Positions 25,540-34,357 of a stretch of 64,000 nt of DNA are shown piece after piece; the first letter of the stretch is position 1; every line of letters starts with the position of its first letter. The translations under genes and the position numbers were made by a program. The notes under the pieces are model-generated. The model saw nothing but the letters and a program-made list of their open reading frames with translations. It was not told the origin of the DNA and searched no databases. Source of the DNA: Neomesorhizobium albiziae (GTDB lineage: Bacteria > Pseudomonadota > Alphaproteobacteria > Rhizobiales > Rhizobiaceae); the NCBI RefSeq assembly GCF_900114255.1, contig NZ_FOSL01000010.1, positions 1 to 64,000 of the forward strand, read 5' to 3'.

Positions 25540-26010
25540 ATGAACACGACTGCACTGATCCGCCCGGCCTGGACGCCGGCGACCATCGCGTTGATGGTGA
25601 TCGGCTTCATGGTGTTCTGGCCGCTTGGCCTCGCCATGCTCGCCTACATCATCTGGGGCGACCGGCTTGAAGGTTTCAAGCGTGACGCAAACCGGGCGAC
25701 CGACGGCATCTTCGCCGGCTGCCGCCGCGCTTCCGACAAGGCGCATCGCTGGGGCCACGGCTCCGCCCGCACCGGCAACGTCGCTTTTGACGACTGGCGC
25801 GAGAAGGAACTCGAGCGGCTCGCCGAAGAGCGCAAGCGCCTCGACGACATGCTGGAAGAGTTCGACAACTATGCCCGCGAACTGCGCCGGGCGAAGGACC
25901 AGGACGAATTCGACCGCTTCATGGCCAACCGCAACAAGTCGACCGCGCCGACGACGACAACCCAGCCGAAGGGCAAGGGTAAAGGCACGAACCTGCTCGA
26001 CGAAGCGTAA
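25540..26010 (+). CDS. DUF2852-domain protein
   Basis: The 156-residue protein has one membrane segment near the N-terminus, WTPATIALMVIGFMVFWPLGLAMLAYIIWGDRLEGF (10-45), then a charged cytoplasmic part with a coiled coil (WREKELERLAEERKRLDDMLEEFDNYARELRRAKDQDEFDRFMANRN, about 85-132) and a low-complexity Thr/Lys/Gly tail. This is the DUF2852 family, common in rhizobia and of unknown function. It may be a membrane anchor for a partner. It is followed by a strong intrinsic terminator. Confidence 0.85.
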   Translation: MNTTALIRPAWTPATIALMVIGFMVFWPLGLAMLAYIIWGDRLEGFKRDANRATDGIFAGCRRASDKAHRWGHGSARTGNVAFDDWREKELERLAEERKRLDDMLEEFDNYARELRRAKDQDEFDRFMANRNKSTAPTTTTQPKGKGKGTNLLDEA

Positions 26011-26036
26011 GCTTACGGTCAACCGCATGTGTTTTA

Positions 26037-26065
26037 CGGCGCCGTTTTCATCCGGCGCCGTTTTT
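26037..26065 (+). terminator. Intrinsic terminator after the DUF2852 gene
   Basis: CGGCGCCG at 26037-26044 and 26053-26060 form an 8-base stem with an 8-base loop, followed by TTTTT. It starts 26 bases after the stop codon. Confidence 0.88.
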
Positions 26066-26086
26066 CTTTCCGGAGAATCTTCCCGG

Positions 26087-26187
26087 AGCATGATCCCGAA
26101 AAGTGGAAGCCTGTTTTCGGAAAAGATATGCCCCCACAGAGAGATAGAGCCCCATTCCGTTTTTCAATCGGAATGGAACACGCTCTA
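26087..26187. repeat. Dispersed repeat R2, copy 2
   Basis: The unit GAGCATGATCCCGAAAAGTG, GCCTGTTTTCGGAAAAGATA, CAGAGAGATAGAGCCCCATT, then a palindrome around ATTCCG-TTTTTC-AATCGGAAT and GGAACACGCTC, matches 21671-21769 with small differences (for example CCTGTTTTCGG for CCGGTTTTCGG). It lies just after the DUF2852 terminator. Confidence 0.85.
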
Positions 26188-26269
26188 AAGGGATTCTTCC
26201 GGCCAGGTTTTTCGTAAATCCGTCGCGATTTTCCGCGATTTTTCCTCTCGAATCGGCGACTTTCCGGCA

Positions 26270-27028
26270 ATGGCTTTCGGCTTTTTCAAGCACAGGGAAT
26301 CAGACGTCCGTCCCGCGGTCCAGGAGCGGCTGCACGACGTCGCCGGGCGCAGCCTGCCGCTGAGAATCGTCGAAAACGAGCGCGCCCGCCGCCTGACGCT
26401 GAGGATCGACGCCGGCGGCCGCGGGCTCAGGGTCACTGTTCCGCCCGGTATCGCGCGCGGCGAGGTCGACCGCTTCCTCACCCGCCATCAGGGCTGGCTG
26501 GAACAGCGGCTCGCCAAGGTTCCCGATCGCCCGCAGGTGCGGCCCGGCATAAAGATCCCGCTGCGCGGCGTGCCGCACCTGATCGTGCACGAGCCGGCCT
26601 CGCGCGGCACGGTCGAGGTCGGCACAGTCGACGGCGCGCCGGCACTGATCGTCCATGGCGACCGTCGGCACCTGTCGCGGCGCGTCGCCGACTTCCTCAA
26701 GCGCGAAGCCAAGCGCGAAATCGAGGCGATGGTGGCCAGGCACACCGGCGTCATCGGCAAGCGCGCCAAGGCGATCCGTTTCAAGGACACCAGCAGCCGC
26801 TGGGGGTCGTGCACCTCCGACGGAACCCTGTCGTTCTCGTGGCGCATCATGATGGCGCCGGCGCCGGTCATCAATTACCTCGTGGCGCACGAGGTCGCGC
26901 ATATAAGGGAAATGAACCACGGTCCGAAATTCTGGAAGCTGTGCAAGGAGTTGTGCCCCGACACGGAGCGCTGCAGGGACTGGCTGAAACGCAACGGCGG
27001 GGCATTGCAGGCGATCGGGTTCGAGTGA
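26270..27028 (+). CDS. YgjP-like metallopeptidase (SprT-related)
   Basis: The 252-residue protein has the YgjP/DUF45 arrangement: an N-terminal beta-rich half (RSLPLRIVENERARRLTLRIDAGGRGLRVTVPPGIARGEVDRFLTRHQGWLEQRL) and a C-terminal half with KDTSSRWGSCTSDGTLSFSWRIMMAPAPVINYLVAHEVAHIREMNHGPKFWKLCKELCP. The zinc site is HEVAH (about 206-210) plus NHGPKFW, giving two His in the helix and a third in the NH motif. The family acts on unidentified substrates. It is preceded by the R2 repeat and followed by the toxin-antitoxin pair on the same strand. Confidence 0.9.
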   Translation: MAFGFFKHRESDVRPAVQERLHDVAGRSLPLRIVENERARRLTLRIDAGGRGLRVTVPPGIARGEVDRFLTRHQGWLEQRLAKVPDRPQVRPGIKIPLRGVPHLIVHEPASRGTVEVGTVDGAPALIVHGDRRHLSRRVADFLKREAKREIEAMVARHTGVIGKRAKAIRFKDTSSRWGSCTSDGTLSFSWRIMMAPAPVINYLVAHEVAHIREMNHGPKFWKLCKELCPDTERCRDWLKRNGGALQAIGFE

Positions 27029-27100
27029 GGGTCCCCGCCTCCACCCGGCGAAGTGATCCCCCTGCATGAGATTTCAGGCCTTGTCACGCGCCTTGTGGAG

Positions 27101-27120
27101 ATGTAGTAACGTACCTACAT
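27101..27120. promoter_or_regulatory. Inverted repeat upstream of the toxin-antitoxin pair
   Basis: ATGTAG and CTACAT form perfect 6-base arms separated by 8 bases, 34 bases upstream of the antitoxin start. Antitoxins of the Phd/YefM type bind palindromes of this size at their own promoter. TAGTAA within the left arm could be the -10 element. Assignment is by position and symmetry only. Confidence 0.6.
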
Positions 27121-27154
27121 TCTCGAGCGAACAACCACGGACGGAGTTTCCGCC

Positions 27155-27409
27155 ATGACCATCACGACTCTCTCGAGTCGAGAACTGAACCAGGATGTCA
27201 GCCGGGCAAAGAAGGCGGCCGGTAAAGGACCCGTCATCATCACCGATCGCGGCAAGCCGGCACATGTGCTGCTCAGCTTCGAGGAATATCAACGCCTCAC
27301 CGGCCAGCGCCGAACCATCGTCGAAGCGCTGTCGATGCCAGGACTCTCGGAGATCGAAATCGAGTTCCCGCGCTCGCGCGCATTGCCGCGTCCAGCGACG
27401 TTCGAGTGA
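27155..27409 (+). CDS. Phd/YefM-type antitoxin
   Basis: The 84-residue protein has the Phd/YefM N-terminal DNA-binding fold: LSSRELNQDVSRAKKAAGKGPVIITDRGKPAHVLLSFEEYQRL (6-48) followed by a disordered C-terminus (PGLSEIEIEFPRSRALP) that normally wraps the toxin. It is the first gene of a two-gene unit. The toxin start overlaps its stop by one base (TGATG), or by four bases if a GTG is used. Expected to neutralise the toxin and repress the operon. It could be an inserted module: neither neighbour is related to it. Confidence 0.9.
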   Translation: MTITTLSSRELNQDVSRAKKAAGKGPVIITDRGKPAHVLLSFEEYQRLTGQRRTIVEALSMPGLSEIEIEFPRSRALPRPATFE

Positions 27410-27837
27410 TGTTCCTGCTCGACACCAACGTCATTTCGGAACTGCGCAAAGCCGGGGATGGCAAGGCCAACCCCAATGTTACGGCGTGGTTGTCACGCGA
27501 GGATGCCGCACAGTTCTACGTCTCAGCCATCACCCTGATGGAACTCGAACTGGGCACGCTACGGATCGAGCGGCGCGACCCTGCTCAGGGAGCAATGCTG
27601 CGAACGTGGATCGACGGTCATGTCCTGCCGGAGTTTTCCGAGCGGACGCTGCCGGTTGACAGAGCTGTGGCGCTGCAATGCGCCCGGCTTCATGTGCCAG
27701 ACCCGCGCCCGGACCGGGATGCGTATATCGCTGCGACCGCGTTAGTACACGGCATGACGGTCGTTACGCGGAATGTGGCTGATTTCGAGCCGGTCGGCGT
27801 CCGCCTGCTCAATCCCTGGACCGAAGGCGCGGGTTGA
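27409..27837 (+). CDS. VapC-type PIN-domain ribonuclease toxin
   Basis: The 142-residue protein has all acidic residues of the PIN nuclease site: MFLLDTNVISELRK (Asp at residue 5), MELELGTL (Glu), PDRDAYIAATALVHGMTVVTRNVADFEPVGV (three Asp). Toxins of this family cut specific RNAs, often initiator tRNA or rRNA loops. It is translated with the antitoxin. The paired antitoxin is Phd-type, a common combination with VapC in rhizobia (FitB-like group). The stop lies 69 bases before trpF, so the pair sits directly upstream of the tryptophan gene. Confidence 0.92.
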   Translation: MFLLDTNVISELRKAGDGKANPNVTAWLSREDAAQFYVSAITLMELELGTLRIERRDPAQGAMLRTWIDGHVLPEFSERTLPVDRAVALQCARLHVPDPRPDRDAYIAATALVHGMTVVTRNVADFEPVGVRLLNPWTEGAG

Positions 27838-27905
27838 CCGATGGCCACCGCGCCATCACGGGCAATTTCCTCGACTCTTCCGCAATTTCGTGTCACTTCC
27901 CCGCC

Positions 27906-28565
27906 ATGTCCCTCGACGTAAAGATCTGCGGCTTGAAGACGCCGGAAGCGGTTGCGGCGGCACTCGCCAATGGCGCGTCGCATGTCGGCTTTATTTTCTT
28001 CCCCAAAAGCCCGCGCTACGTCCTTGCCGGAACTGCCGGCGAACTGCGCAAGGCGGCGGTCGGCAAGGCGAAGGCCGTGGCGGTGACCGTCGACGCCGAC
28101 GACGCTTTCCTCGATGAAATCGTGGCTGCAATGCAGCCCGACATGCTGCAGCTGCACGGCGACGAGAGCCCGGAAAGAGTGGCCGCCGTGAAGGCGCGCT
28201 ATGGCCTGCCGGTGATGAAGGCCCTGTCGATCCGCGACGCAGCCGACCTCGACGCCATTCAGCCCTTCAGGGGTATCGCCGACCGCTTTCTGTTCGACGC
28301 GAAACCGCCCGTCGGTTCCGAACTTCCCGGCGGCAACGGCATCCAGTTCGACTGGCGCATTCTTGCCGGTCTCGACCGCAACGTCGATTATCTGCTGGCG
28401 GGCGGCCTTAACGCGGAAAATATCGGCGAGGCGCTCAGCCTCACCAATCCGCCCGGCGTCGATATTTCGTCGGGCGTCGAAAGCGCGCCCGGCGTCAAGG
28501 ATGTAGGCCTGATCGAAAGCTTCTTCGATGCGGTGCGCTCGGCGAGGGCAAGAAGCGCCGCCTAA
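27906..28565 (+). CDS. trpF: Phosphoribosylanthranilate isomerase
   Basis: The 219-residue TIM-barrel enzyme converts phosphoribosylanthranilate to CdRP, third step of tryptophan synthesis. It starts MSLDVKICGLKTPEAVAAAL with the KICG(L) active site Cys, then SHVGFIFFPKSPRYV, DMLQLHGDESPERV and ends with FLFDAKPP, LAGGLNAENIGEAL and PGVDISSGVESAPGVKD, the phosphate loop. A GTG/ATG further upstream is less suitable. It heads the trpF-trpB-trpA set, but a reductase gene on the opposite strand now separates it from trpB. Confidence 0.96.
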   Translation: MSLDVKICGLKTPEAVAAALANGASHVGFIFFPKSPRYVLAGTAGELRKAAVGKAKAVAVTVDADDAFLDEIVAAMQPDMLQLHGDESPERVAAVKARYGLPVMKALSIRDAADLDAIQPFRGIADRFLFDAKPPVGSELPGGNGIQFDWRILAGLDRNVDYLLAGGLNAENIGEALSLTNPPGVDISSGVESAPGVKDVGLIESFFDAVRSARARSAA

Positions 28566-29182
28566 GGATTTGTCACTCGGCGGCGAGCTTCTAGTACGCC
28601 TGCCTCGGCTTCGACCTTGTATCTCAGCCGGACATTGCCCGATTTCAGCCGGTCGACCGCTTCGAGGCTCAGCGCGTGGCGCTGTTCCACGTCCTTGAAC
28701 AGGGCTTTGCCGGCGCCCAGGACGATGGGGTTCACCACCAGCCGCAATTCGTCGACCAGGCCTGCGTTGATCATGCTCGACACCAGCGTGGCGCCGCCGA
28801 CCAGGTGCATGTTTTTGCCCGCCTCATTCTTCAACGCCCGGATCGCGTCGAGATCGCGGACGATACGCGCGACGTCCCAGCGGGTTGCCTTCAGGGTCCG
28901 CGAAACCACGAAGTGGGGTGTCCGGGCCGCGAACTCGGCGTAGTCGCGCTCGCCCTTCGTGGCCGGGCGTCCGGTGAGTTCGAGGACCCCGTCGGGGTCG
29001 GCTATGATCGAGGTCCAGTATTGTTCGTAGGCGGGATACATGCCTCTGCCGAGGATACAGGTGTCGATCTCCGGCATGAGCTCGAACTCGTCCTCCCAGT
29101 TGTTGATCCAGTCCAGTTCGCCTTGCGGCCCCTCGATGAGGCTATCAAGCGAAACCTGCAGCGCCGCGATGATTTTCCGCAT
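28562..29182 (-). CDS. Dihydrofolate reductase-family protein (RibD C-terminal type)
   Basis: The 206-residue protein has the YwjB/RibD-C reductase plan: RKIIAALQVSLDSLIEGPQGELDWI at the start, DTCILGRGMYPAYEQYW (about 40-56), THFV-type HFVVSRTLKATRW, the NADPH region KNMHLVGGATLVSSMINAGLVDELRLVVNPIVLGAGKALF. Family members reduce deazaflavin, riboflavin precursors or unknown pteridines. The native substrate is unknown. Its last four bases overlap the trpF stop on the other strand, and its start is 213 bases from trpB, so it was inserted into an otherwise conserved trp cluster. Confidence 0.87.
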   Translation of the reverse strand: MRKIIAALQVSLDSLIEGPQGELDWINNWEDEFELMPEIDTCILGRGMYPAYEQYWTSIIADPDGVLELTGRPATKGERDYAEFAARTPHFVVSRTLKATRWDVARIVRDLDAIRALKNEAGKNMHLVGGATLVSSMINAGLVDELRLVVNPIVLGAGKALFKDVEQRHALSLEAVDRLKSGNVRLRYKVEAEAGVLEARRRVTNP

Positions 29183-29394
29183 GTGTCCTGTCCTTGGTTG
29201 GAATTCATATGCTCAAGGACGATCGACCGCGCACGATTCCGACAGATGGACCAAGGATTTTGGGCGCCGCGGCGGCGAAACCGGCAGTGCGACCCGATCC
29301 GGGGAACAGTCGGTGGTTTACATTTCGCGCCGGAAAGGGATAAGCGATAGTCCTGAAACCCGGCCTCTTGCCGGCAGTTGAGCTGGAAAACGCC

Positions 29395-30615
29395 ATGGAC
29401 ACCCCGGTAGAGCCCAATTCCTTCCGCACCGGACCCGACGAGCAGGGCATGTTCGGCATCTTTGGCGGCCGTTTCGTCGCCGAAACGCTAATGCCGCTGA
29501 TCCTCGACCTTGAACGCCACTGGCACGAGGCCAAGGACGATCCGGAATTCAAGGCGGAACTGCAGAACCTCTCGACCTTCTATGCCGGGCGGCCGTCGAA
29601 ACTTTACTACGCCGAAGGCCTGACGAAACATCTCGGCGGCGCGAAGATCTATTTCAAGCGCGAGGATTTGAACCACACCGGCTCGCACAAGATCAACAAC
29701 TGCCTCGGCCAGATCCTTCTTGCCCGGCGCATGGGCAAGACACGCATCATCGCCGAAACCGGCGCCGGCCAGCATGGCGTCGCCTCGGCGACGGTTGCGG
29801 CGCGCTTCGGTTTCCCCTGCGTCGTCTACATGGGCGCCACCGACGTCGAGCGGCAGAAGCCCAACGTCTTCCGCATGAAGCTGCTCGGAGCCGAAGTGCG
29901 CCCGGTCAGCGCCGGCCACGGCACGCTCAAGGACGCCATGAACGAGGCGCTGCGCGACTGGGTGACCAACGTGCACGACACCTATTACCTGATCGGCACC
30001 GCCGCCGGCCCGCACCCTTATCCGGAGCTGGTGCGTGAGTTCCAGTCGGTGATCGGCAGCGAGGCGCGCGCGCAGATCCTCGAACAGGAAGGCCGCCTGC
30101 CCGACGTCATCGTTGCGGCCGTCGGCGGCGGTTCCAACGCCATCGGCCTGTTCCACCCGTTCCTCGACGACCGCTCCGTCGCCATCTACGGCGTCGAAGC
30201 CGGCGGCCGCGGCCTCGACGGCATCGAGCATTGCGCTTCGATGAGCGCCGGCAGCCCCGGCGTGCTGCATGGCAACCGCACCTACCTCCTGCAGAACAAG
30301 GACGGGCAGATCCTCGACGGGCACTCGATCTCGGCAGGCCTCGATTATCCCGGAGTCGGGCCGGAGCACTCGTGGCTGCGCGACAGCGGCCGGGTCAGCT
30401 ACGTGCCGATCCTCGACGACCAGGCGCTTGAAGCCTTCCAGCTCACCACGCGGGTCGAAGGCATCATGCCGGCGCTGGAATCGGCGCATGCCATCGCGCA
30501 GGCGGTGAAGCTGGCGCCGACAATGGGCAAGGACAAGGTGATGATCGTCAACCTCTCCGGCCGCGGCGACAAGGACGTGCACACCGTCGCTGGCATGCTG
30601 GGCATGGAGATTTAG
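29395..30615 (+). CDS. trpB: Tryptophan synthase, beta chain
   Basis: The 406-residue PLP enzyme joins indole and serine in the last step of tryptophan synthesis. It contains the PLP lysine motif [38 protein letters not shown] (the Lys of HKIN about residue 97) and [10 protein letters not shown] for phosphate binding, and ends with [13 protein letters not shown]. The ATG at 29395 gives [27 protein letters not shown]; a TTG nine codons upstream is less likely. It forms an alpha2-beta2 complex with the trpA product two bases downstream. Confidence 0.98.
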   Translation: MDTPVEPNSFRTGPDEQGMFGIFGGRFVAETLMPLILDLERHWHEAKDDPEFKAELQNLSTFYAGRPSKLYYAEGLTKHLGGAKIYFKREDLNHTGSHKINNCLGQILLARRMGKTRIIAETGAGQHGVASATVAARFGFPCVVYMGATDVERQKPNVFRMKLLGAEVRPVSAGHGTLKDAMNEALRDWVTNVHDTYYLIGTAAGPHPYPELVREFQSVIGSEARAQILEQEGRLPDVIVAAVGGGSNAIGLFHPFLDDRSVAIYGVEAGGRGLDGIEHCASMSAGSPGVLHGNRTYLLQNKDGQILDGHSISAGLDYPGVGPEHSWLRDSGRVSYVPILDDQALEAFQLTTRVEGIMPALESAHAIAQAVKLAPTMGKDKVMIVNLSGRGDKDVHTVAGMLGMEI

Positions 30616-30617
30616 GA

Positions 30618-31457
30618 ATGACCACCCGCATCGACCGCCGTTTTGAAAAGCTCAAGGCCGAAGGCCGCCCCGCGCTCGTCACCTATTTCATGGGCGGCGA
30701 CCCGGATTACGAAACCTCGCTGTCGATCATGAAGGCCTTGCCCAAGGCCGGCAGCGACGTAATCGAGCTCGGCATGCCGTTTTCCGATCCGATGGCGGAC
30801 GGCCCGGCGATCCAGGCGGCCGGCCTGCGCGCGCTGAAAGCCGGCCAGACGCTGGAGAAGACCTTGCGGCTGGCGCGCGAGTTCCGCGCCGGCGACAACG
30901 AGACGCCGATCGTCATGATGGGCTATTACAACCCCATCTACATCTACGGCGTCGACCGCTTCCTGGCTGACGCCATCGACGCCGGCATCGACGGGCTGAT
31001 CGTCGTCGACCTGCCACCCGAGATGGACGAGGAGCTGTGCCTGCCTGCGCTGAAGGCAGGCATCAACTTCATCCGGCTGGCGACGCCGACCACCGACGAC
31101 AAGCGGCTGCCGAAAGTGCTGCAGAACACCTCGGGCTTCGTCTATTACGTTTCGATGACCGGCATCACCGGATCGGCGCTCGCCGACACCGGCAAGGTCG
31201 CCGAAGCGGTCAGGCGCATCAAGGGACACACCGACCTGCCGGTCTGCGTCGGCTTCGGCGTCAAGACGGCCGAACAGGCGCGCGTCATCGGCGCTTCGGC
31301 CGACGGCGTGGTGGTCGGCACGGCGATCGTCAACGCTGTCGCCAATGTGATCGGCCCGAAAGGCGAGAAGACCGCCGACCCGGCCGAGGCGGTGGCGACG
31401 CTGGTCAACGGCCTGTCGCAAGGGGTGCGCGCCGCACGCCTTGCTTCGGCCCAATAA
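30618..31457 (+). CDS. trpA: Tryptophan synthase, alpha chain
   Basis: The 279-residue TIM barrel releases indole from indole-glycerol phosphate. It has [15 protein letters not shown], the signature [26 protein letters not shown] with both catalytic Glu/Asp residues (Glu of ELG, Asp of FSDP), [13 protein letters not shown], and the phosphate loops [14 protein letters not shown] and [14 protein letters not shown]. It starts two bases after trpB, so translation is coupled. accD follows after 37 bases, an arrangement conserved in rhizobia. Confidence 0.98.
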   Translation: MTTRIDRRFEKLKAEGRPALVTYFMGGDPDYETSLSIMKALPKAGSDVIELGMPFSDPMADGPAIQAAGLRALKAGQTLEKTLRLAREFRAGDNETPIVMMGYYNPIYIYGVDRFLADAIDAGIDGLIVVDLPPEMDEELCLPALKAGINFIRLATPTTDDKRLPKVLQNTSGFVYYVSMTGITGSALADTGKVAEAVRRIKGHTDLPVCVGFGVKTAEQARVIGASADGVVVGTAIVNAVANVIGPKGEKTADPAEAVATLVNGLSQGVRAARLASAQ

Positions 31458-31494
31458 ATTTTCCATCACTCTCGGACAATTTGGAGCCGATCAG

Positions 31495-32415
<921 letters not shown>

Positions 32416-32445
32416 CCCTTGCTGCCGGGGCGATTGGTACAATTC

Positions 32446-33780
32446 ATGATGACGACAACCGCCGCCGATCGGGAAATCGACCGCCTGCTGGCACTGCATC
32501 CGAAAGGCTTCGACCTTTCGCTGGAGCGCGTCAGCCGGCTTTTGGAAAAGCTCGACAACCCGCAGGACCGGCTGCCTCCCGTCATCCACATCGCCGGCAC
32601 CAACGGCAAGGGTTCGGCGGCGGCGTTTTCGCGGGCGTTGCTCGAAGCCGCCGGGCACAGCGTGCACGTGCATACCTCGCCGCATCTGGTCAATTGGCAT
32701 GAGCGCTACCGCATGGGCGCCCCGGGCGGCGGCAGGCTGGTCGAGGACGAGGTGCTCGCCGAAGCCGTGGCGCGCGCCGCCAAGGTGAATGGCGGCGAGC
32801 ACATCACCGTATTCGAGATCCTGACCGCGGTTACCTTCCTTTTGTTTTCCGAACATCCGGCCGACGCGGCAATCATCGAGGTCGGGCTCGGCGGACGCTT
32901 CGACGCCACCAATGTCATCAGCCGCCCGGCGGTCTCAGTCATCATGCCGATCTCGCTTGACCACGAAGCCTTTCTCGGCGACCGCGTCGAACTGATCGCC
33001 GCCGAAAAGGCCGGCATCATCAAGCCCGGCGCGCCCGTGGTGATCGGGGCACAGGAGACATCCACCGCCCAGGACGTGCTGGTGGCGACCGCCGAGCGCC
33101 TCGGCTGCCCGCATCTGGTCTACGGCCAGGATTTCCTCGCTTACGAGGAGAACGGCCGCATGATCTTCCAGGATGAAACCGGCCTGATGGACCTGACGCC
33201 GCCAAGACTTCCCGGCCGCCATCAATACGCCAACGCGGCGGCGGCGATCGCCGCGGTGAAGACCGCCGGCTTCACCCTCAGCCATCGCGCCGTCGACAAG
33301 GCGATGACGAGTGTCGACTGGCCGGGCCGCATGCAGCGGCTGCCCAAGGGAAAATTGTCGGAACTGGCGCCGGAGGGCGCGGAAGTCTGGCTCGACGGCG
33401 GCCACAATCCAGGCGCGGGCGTCGTCGTCGCCGAGGCGCTCGCCGAGCAGGAAGAACGTTTCGCGCGGCCGCTGTTCCTGATCTGCGGCATGCTCAACAC
33501 CAAGGACCAGGTGGGCTACTTCCGCGCCTTCGAAGGCATGGCGCGGCATGTCTACACCGTGCCGGTCAGTTCCAGCGATGCCGGCGTGCCCAACGCCGAG
33601 CTCGCCAACCGGGCGATGTCGGCCGGCCTTTCCGCCGAGCCGGTCAATTCGGTCGCCAACGCGCTGATGCTTCTGCGCGACACCTGGGATCCCGGCGAAA
33701 CCCCGCCGCGCATCCTGATCGGCGGCTCGCTCTACCTCGCCGGCGAAGTGCTGGCGCAGAACGGGACCCCGCCGGCCTAG
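32446..33780 (+). CDS. folC: Folylpolyglutamate synthase / dihydrofolate synthase
   Basis: The 444-residue Mur-ligase-like enzyme adds glutamate to dihydropteroate and folates. It has the P-loop IHIAGTNGKGSAAAFSRALLEAAGHSVHVHTSPHLVNWHERY (about 45-86), the second part LTAVTFLLFSEHPADAAIIEVGLGGRFDATNVI, and the C-terminal domain with WLDGGHNPGAGVVVAEAL. Start at ATG 32446 was chosen because MMTTTAADREIDRLLALHPKGFDLSLERV matches the family. Its TAG stop is the first three bases of an R1 repeat copy. Downstream, trxA runs the opposite way across a shared terminator region. Confidence 0.96.
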   Translation: MMTTTAADREIDRLLALHPKGFDLSLERVSRLLEKLDNPQDRLPPVIHIAGTNGKGSAAAFSRALLEAAGHSVHVHTSPHLVNWHERYRMGAPGGGRLVEDEVLAEAVARAAKVNGGEHITVFEILTAVTFLLFSEHPADAAIIEVGLGGRFDATNVISRPAVSVIMPISLDHEAFLGDRVELIAAEKAGIIKPGAPVVIGAQETSTAQDVLVATAERLGCPHLVYGQDFLAYEENGRMIFQDETGLMDLTPPRLPGRHQYANAAAAIAAVKTAGFTLSHRAVDKAMTSVDWPGRMQRLPKGKLSELAPEGAEVWLDGGHNPGAGVVVAEALAEQEERFARPLFLICGMLNTKDQVGYFRAFEGMARHVYTVPVSSSDAGVPNAELANRAMSAGLSAEPVNSVANALMLLRDTWDPGETPPRILIGGSLYLAGEVLAQNGTPPA

Positions 33781-33880
33781 AGCAATTTACAGCCAAATGG
33801 AATCATTTGGCGTCCGCATAAATGCGGCAAAACAAATGGTTAGAGCGAGTTGCCGGCTCTGAAAGAACCGGAACCGTACT
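33779..33880. repeat. Dispersed repeat R1, long form, copy 4
   Basis: The copy reads TAGAGCAATTTACAGCC, a perfect palindrome CCAAATG-GAAT-CATTTGG, then CGTCCGCATAAATGCGGCAA, AACAAATGGTTAGAGCGAG and TGAAAGAACCGGAACC. It agrees with the copy at 11311-11412 at nearly every position, including the 40-base tail absent from the short copies. Its first bases are the folC stop codon. Confidence 0.87.
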
Positions 33881-33901
33881 AACGTATTCCAGCCAGCAAA
33901 A

Positions 33902-33929
33902 AGCCCGGCAAGACGACGTCTGCCGGGCT
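33902..33929. terminator. Bidirectional intrinsic terminator between folC and trxA
   Basis: AGCCCGGCA at 33902-33910 pairs with TGCCGGGCT at 33921-33929. On the minus strand a T-run (TTTTTG) follows, closing the trxA message 29 bases after its stop. On the plus strand the run is weaker. Confidence 0.82.
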
Positions 33930-33957
33930 CCAATTTCAGAATTTTTATTTTAGGCGA

Positions 33958-34281
33958 TCAGGCGACGGCGCCGTTGATCCAGTGGGAAAGTGCGGTCTTC
34001 GGCGCAGCACCCACCTTTATGTCGGCCACTTCGCCATCCTTGAAGATCATCAGCGTCGGGATCGAACGCACGCCGAACTTGGCGGCGAGCTCCGGATTCT
34101 CGTCGATGTTGAGCTTGGCGATCTTCACCTTGCCGCCGAGTTCGGTGGCGATCTCTTCGAGCGCAGGCGCGATCATCTTGCAGGGACCGCACCATTCGGC
34201 CCAGAAATCGACGACCACCGGCTCACCGGCCTGAAGAACGTCTGCCTGGAAATTGCTGTTGTCGACCTTGACGGTGGCCAT
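33958..34281 (-). CDS. trxA: Thioredoxin
   Basis: The 107-residue protein has the thioredoxin fold with active site [21 protein letters not shown], the redox pair Cys-Gly-Pro-Cys at about 32-35, followed by [28 protein letters not shown] with the cis-Pro of SIPTL. It reduces protein disulfides in the cytoplasm. The start has a strong GGAT-type site (AAAGGATTTCCCGT). It lies 76 bases downstream of addA on the same strand, as in other rhizobia. Confidence 0.97.
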   Translation of the reverse strand: MATVKVDNSNFQADVLQAGEPVVVDFWAEWCGPCKMIAPALEEIATELGGKVKIAKLNIDENPELAAKFGVRSIPTLMIFKDGEVADIKVGAAPKTALSHWINGAVA

Positions 34282-34357
34282 ACGGGAAATCCTTTCGGGT
34301 GTTCAATGTCGCACAATATGTGGTGCAGACAGCCGGCTTGTTCAAGCTGATCTTGTG

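Noticed and set aside
23848-26091. A 747-codon minus-strand frame covering the hydrolase, BenE and DUF2852 genes
   Set aside because: Composition is Arg/Gly/Asp-rich and low-complexity, and the three plus-strand genes have family signatures and good starts.
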